From: Svornostia abyssi
Lineage (GTDB): Bacteria > Actinomycetota > Thermoleophilia > Solirubrobacterales > Solirubrobacteraceae
DNA: 64,000 nt
Reading direction: 5' to 3'
Assembly (NCBI GenBank): GCA_024666565.1
Contig: CP088295.1
Span: 3,596,001-3,660,000 of the forward strand
Shown: one piece after another, positions 63,050 to 64,000 of the stretch
Layout: every line of letters begins with the position of its first letter
Position numbering within the stretch: position 1 is the first letter of the stretch
Program-made: the position numbers and the translations under genes
Notes under the pieces: model-generated
The model's input: the letters and a program-made list of their open reading frames with translations, nothing else
Database searches by the model: none
Told to the model about the DNA's origin: nothing

Positions 63050-63970
63050 GTGCTCCCGCCCCACGGACGGTTCGCCCCCTCCCCGACCGGGACGCTGCAC
63101 CTCGGCAACCTGCGGACCGCACTGCTCGCCTGGCTCTTTGCCCGCAGTCAGGACGCCCGGTTCCTCATGCGCGTCGAAGACCTCGACACCGGGCGGGTCC
63201 GGCGCGAACACGAGACGCAGCAGCTCGCCGATCTCGCCGCGATCGGCCTGGACTGGGACGGCGACGTCGTCCGCCAGTCCGAGCGCCTGGACCTCTACGC
63301 CGACGCCGTCGCGCGCCTGGACGCCGACGGCCTGCTGTACCCGTGCTGGTGCACCCGGCGGGAGATCCGTGAGGCGGCGTCGGCGCCGCACGGCGCGTTG
63401 CCGGAGGGCGCGTACCCGGGCACATGCCGCGACCTCACGGCCGCCGAGCGCGCGGCCCGCGAGCGCAGCGGGCGGCCTCCCGCGCTGCGCCTGCACGCCG
63501 GCAGCGCGCGGGTGACGTTCGACGACCGGCTGCTGGGCCCGCTCGAGGGGGTCGTCGACGACCTCGTCATCCGCCGCAACGACGGCGCGCCCGCCTATAA
63601 CCTCGCGGTCGTGGTCGACGACGCCGCGCAGCACATCGGCGAGGTGGTCCGCGGCGCTGACCTCGCGGACTCCACGCCCCGCCAGCTCCTGCTGGCCCGC
63701 CTGCTCGGGCTGGAGCCCGCCCCGCGGTACGCACACGTGCCGCTCGTCCTCGGTCCCGACGGCGCACGTCTGGCCAAGCGCCACGGGTCCGTGACGCTCG
63801 CCGATCGCCGCGCCCTGGGCGAGTCCGCCGAGCAGGTCCGTGGCCTGCTCGCCGCCGGCGTCGGCCTCGCGGCGCCGGGCGAGGCGCCCTCCATGCGGGA
63901 TCTCCTGGACCGTTTCGACCCGGCGCGGCTGCCGACTGAGCCCACGACGTTCGACGCCGCGGTCGGCTGA
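63050..63970 (+). CDS. gluQ: Glutamyl-Q tRNA(Asp) synthetase
   Basis: 306 residues from GTG 63050. Class I synthetase core without an anticodon-binding domain: HIGH-type APSPTGTLHLGNLRTALLAW, RVEDLDTGRVRREHE, the zinc-site pair CWCTRRE and the later Cys of YPGTCR, and the KMSKS-type RLAKRHGSVTL. It activates glutamate and attaches it to queuosine in tRNA(Asp). This implies the organism has or imports queuosine. The stop overlaps the next start (TGATG). Confidence 0.9.
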   Translation: MLPPHGRFAPSPTGTLHLGNLRTALLAWLFARSQDARFLMRVEDLDTGRVRREHETQQLADLAAIGLDWDGDVVRQSERLDLYADAVARLDADGLLYPCWCTRREIREAASAPHGALPEGAYPGTCRDLTAAERAARERSGRPPALRLHAGSARVTFDDRLLGPLEGVVDDLVIRRNDGAPAYNLAVVVDDAAQHIGEVVRGADLADSTPRQLLLARLLGLEPAPRYAHVPLVLGPDGARLAKRHGSVTLADRRALGESAEQVRGLLAAGVGLAAPGEAPSMRDLLDRFDPARLPTEPTTFDAAVG

Positions 63971-64000
63971 TGCGCCGCGCCCGGCTGTACCTGCCGATCG
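63970..64000 (+). CDS. Start of a gene cut by the window end
   Basis: ATG at 63970 overlaps the gluQ stop by one base. Only ten codons are visible (MRRARLYLPI), followed by one base. The arrangement implies co-transcription with gluQ; no product can be named. Confidence 0.5.
   Translation, partial: MRRARLYLPI

Overview
The window is about 70% G+C, densely packed and rich in GTG starts, with many 1-4 base stop/start overlaps. Gene content and order (an aroC-aroKB-aroQ-pepP block behind a type IV pilus operon, efp-nusB-xseB-ispA-dxs, tlyA-nadK-recN-pyrG, dnaG-dgt) point to the chromosome of a deep-branching actinobacterium of the Thermoleophilia/Solirubrobacterales type. That placement is inferred from gene order and codon use, not from a marker gene.

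Regions. 0-8 kb: two membrane pseudokinase-like proteins sharing a C-terminal extracytoplasmic domain flank an F420-type oxidoreductase, a glycosyltransferase, a PKD-repeat secreted protein and a small anchored Ser/Gly-rich protein. 8-15 kb: a sensory block with an intact GGDEF+EAL receptor, two paralogous substrate-binding lipoproteins translationally coupled to it with no permease, and a convergent chemoreceptor that has a sigma-28-like promoter. 15-22 kb: secreted and membrane proteins, tRNA-Asn(GTT), dnaG-dgt and an RTX-like secreted protein. 22-30 kb: ppdK, recO, a glutaredoxin with a probably leaderless promoter, and the xerD-lipoprotein-deoB-mutM operon. 29-34 kb: LuxR-family regulator, covalent-flavin oxidase and MFS exporter on one strand. 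34-41 kb: Nudix, M20 peptidase, pyrG, recN, nadK, tlyA. 40.7-41 kb: an unannotated plus-strand unit with a consensus CRP/GlxR palindrome, a 27-codon ORF and a strong terminator. 41-46 kb: dxs, ispA, xseB, nusB, efp. 46-49.5 kb: secreted protein, CPA1-type antiporter, GT-C-like membrane protein. 49.4-62.3 kb: pilA, three large minor pilins, pilD, pilM-N-O, a PilP-position protein, then the shikimate genes and a proline peptidase, all on the minus strand. 62.4-64 kb: a small anchored protein, a DnaJ-type zinc-finger miniprotein, gluQ and the first codons of another gene.

A recurring anomaly is single-base reading-frame breaks, mostly one extra base in C/G runs. They hit ppdK (two), recO (one), the flavin oxidase (two), the LuxR regulator (two) and the 5' ends of the GGDEF-EAL and chemoreceptor genes. 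Each repaired frame gives a canonical protein, so systematic sequencing error is more likely than gene decay, but only reads can settle it.

Gene-free stretches over 300 bp are 14917-15239 (chemoreceptor promoter, a TCACAC direct repeat, nothing else recognised) and 40687-41023 (the CRP-site/small-transcript unit). The most interesting candidates for new biology are the permease-less binding-protein/c-di-GMP/chemoreceptor block, the paired pseudokinases and the CRP-site small transcript.
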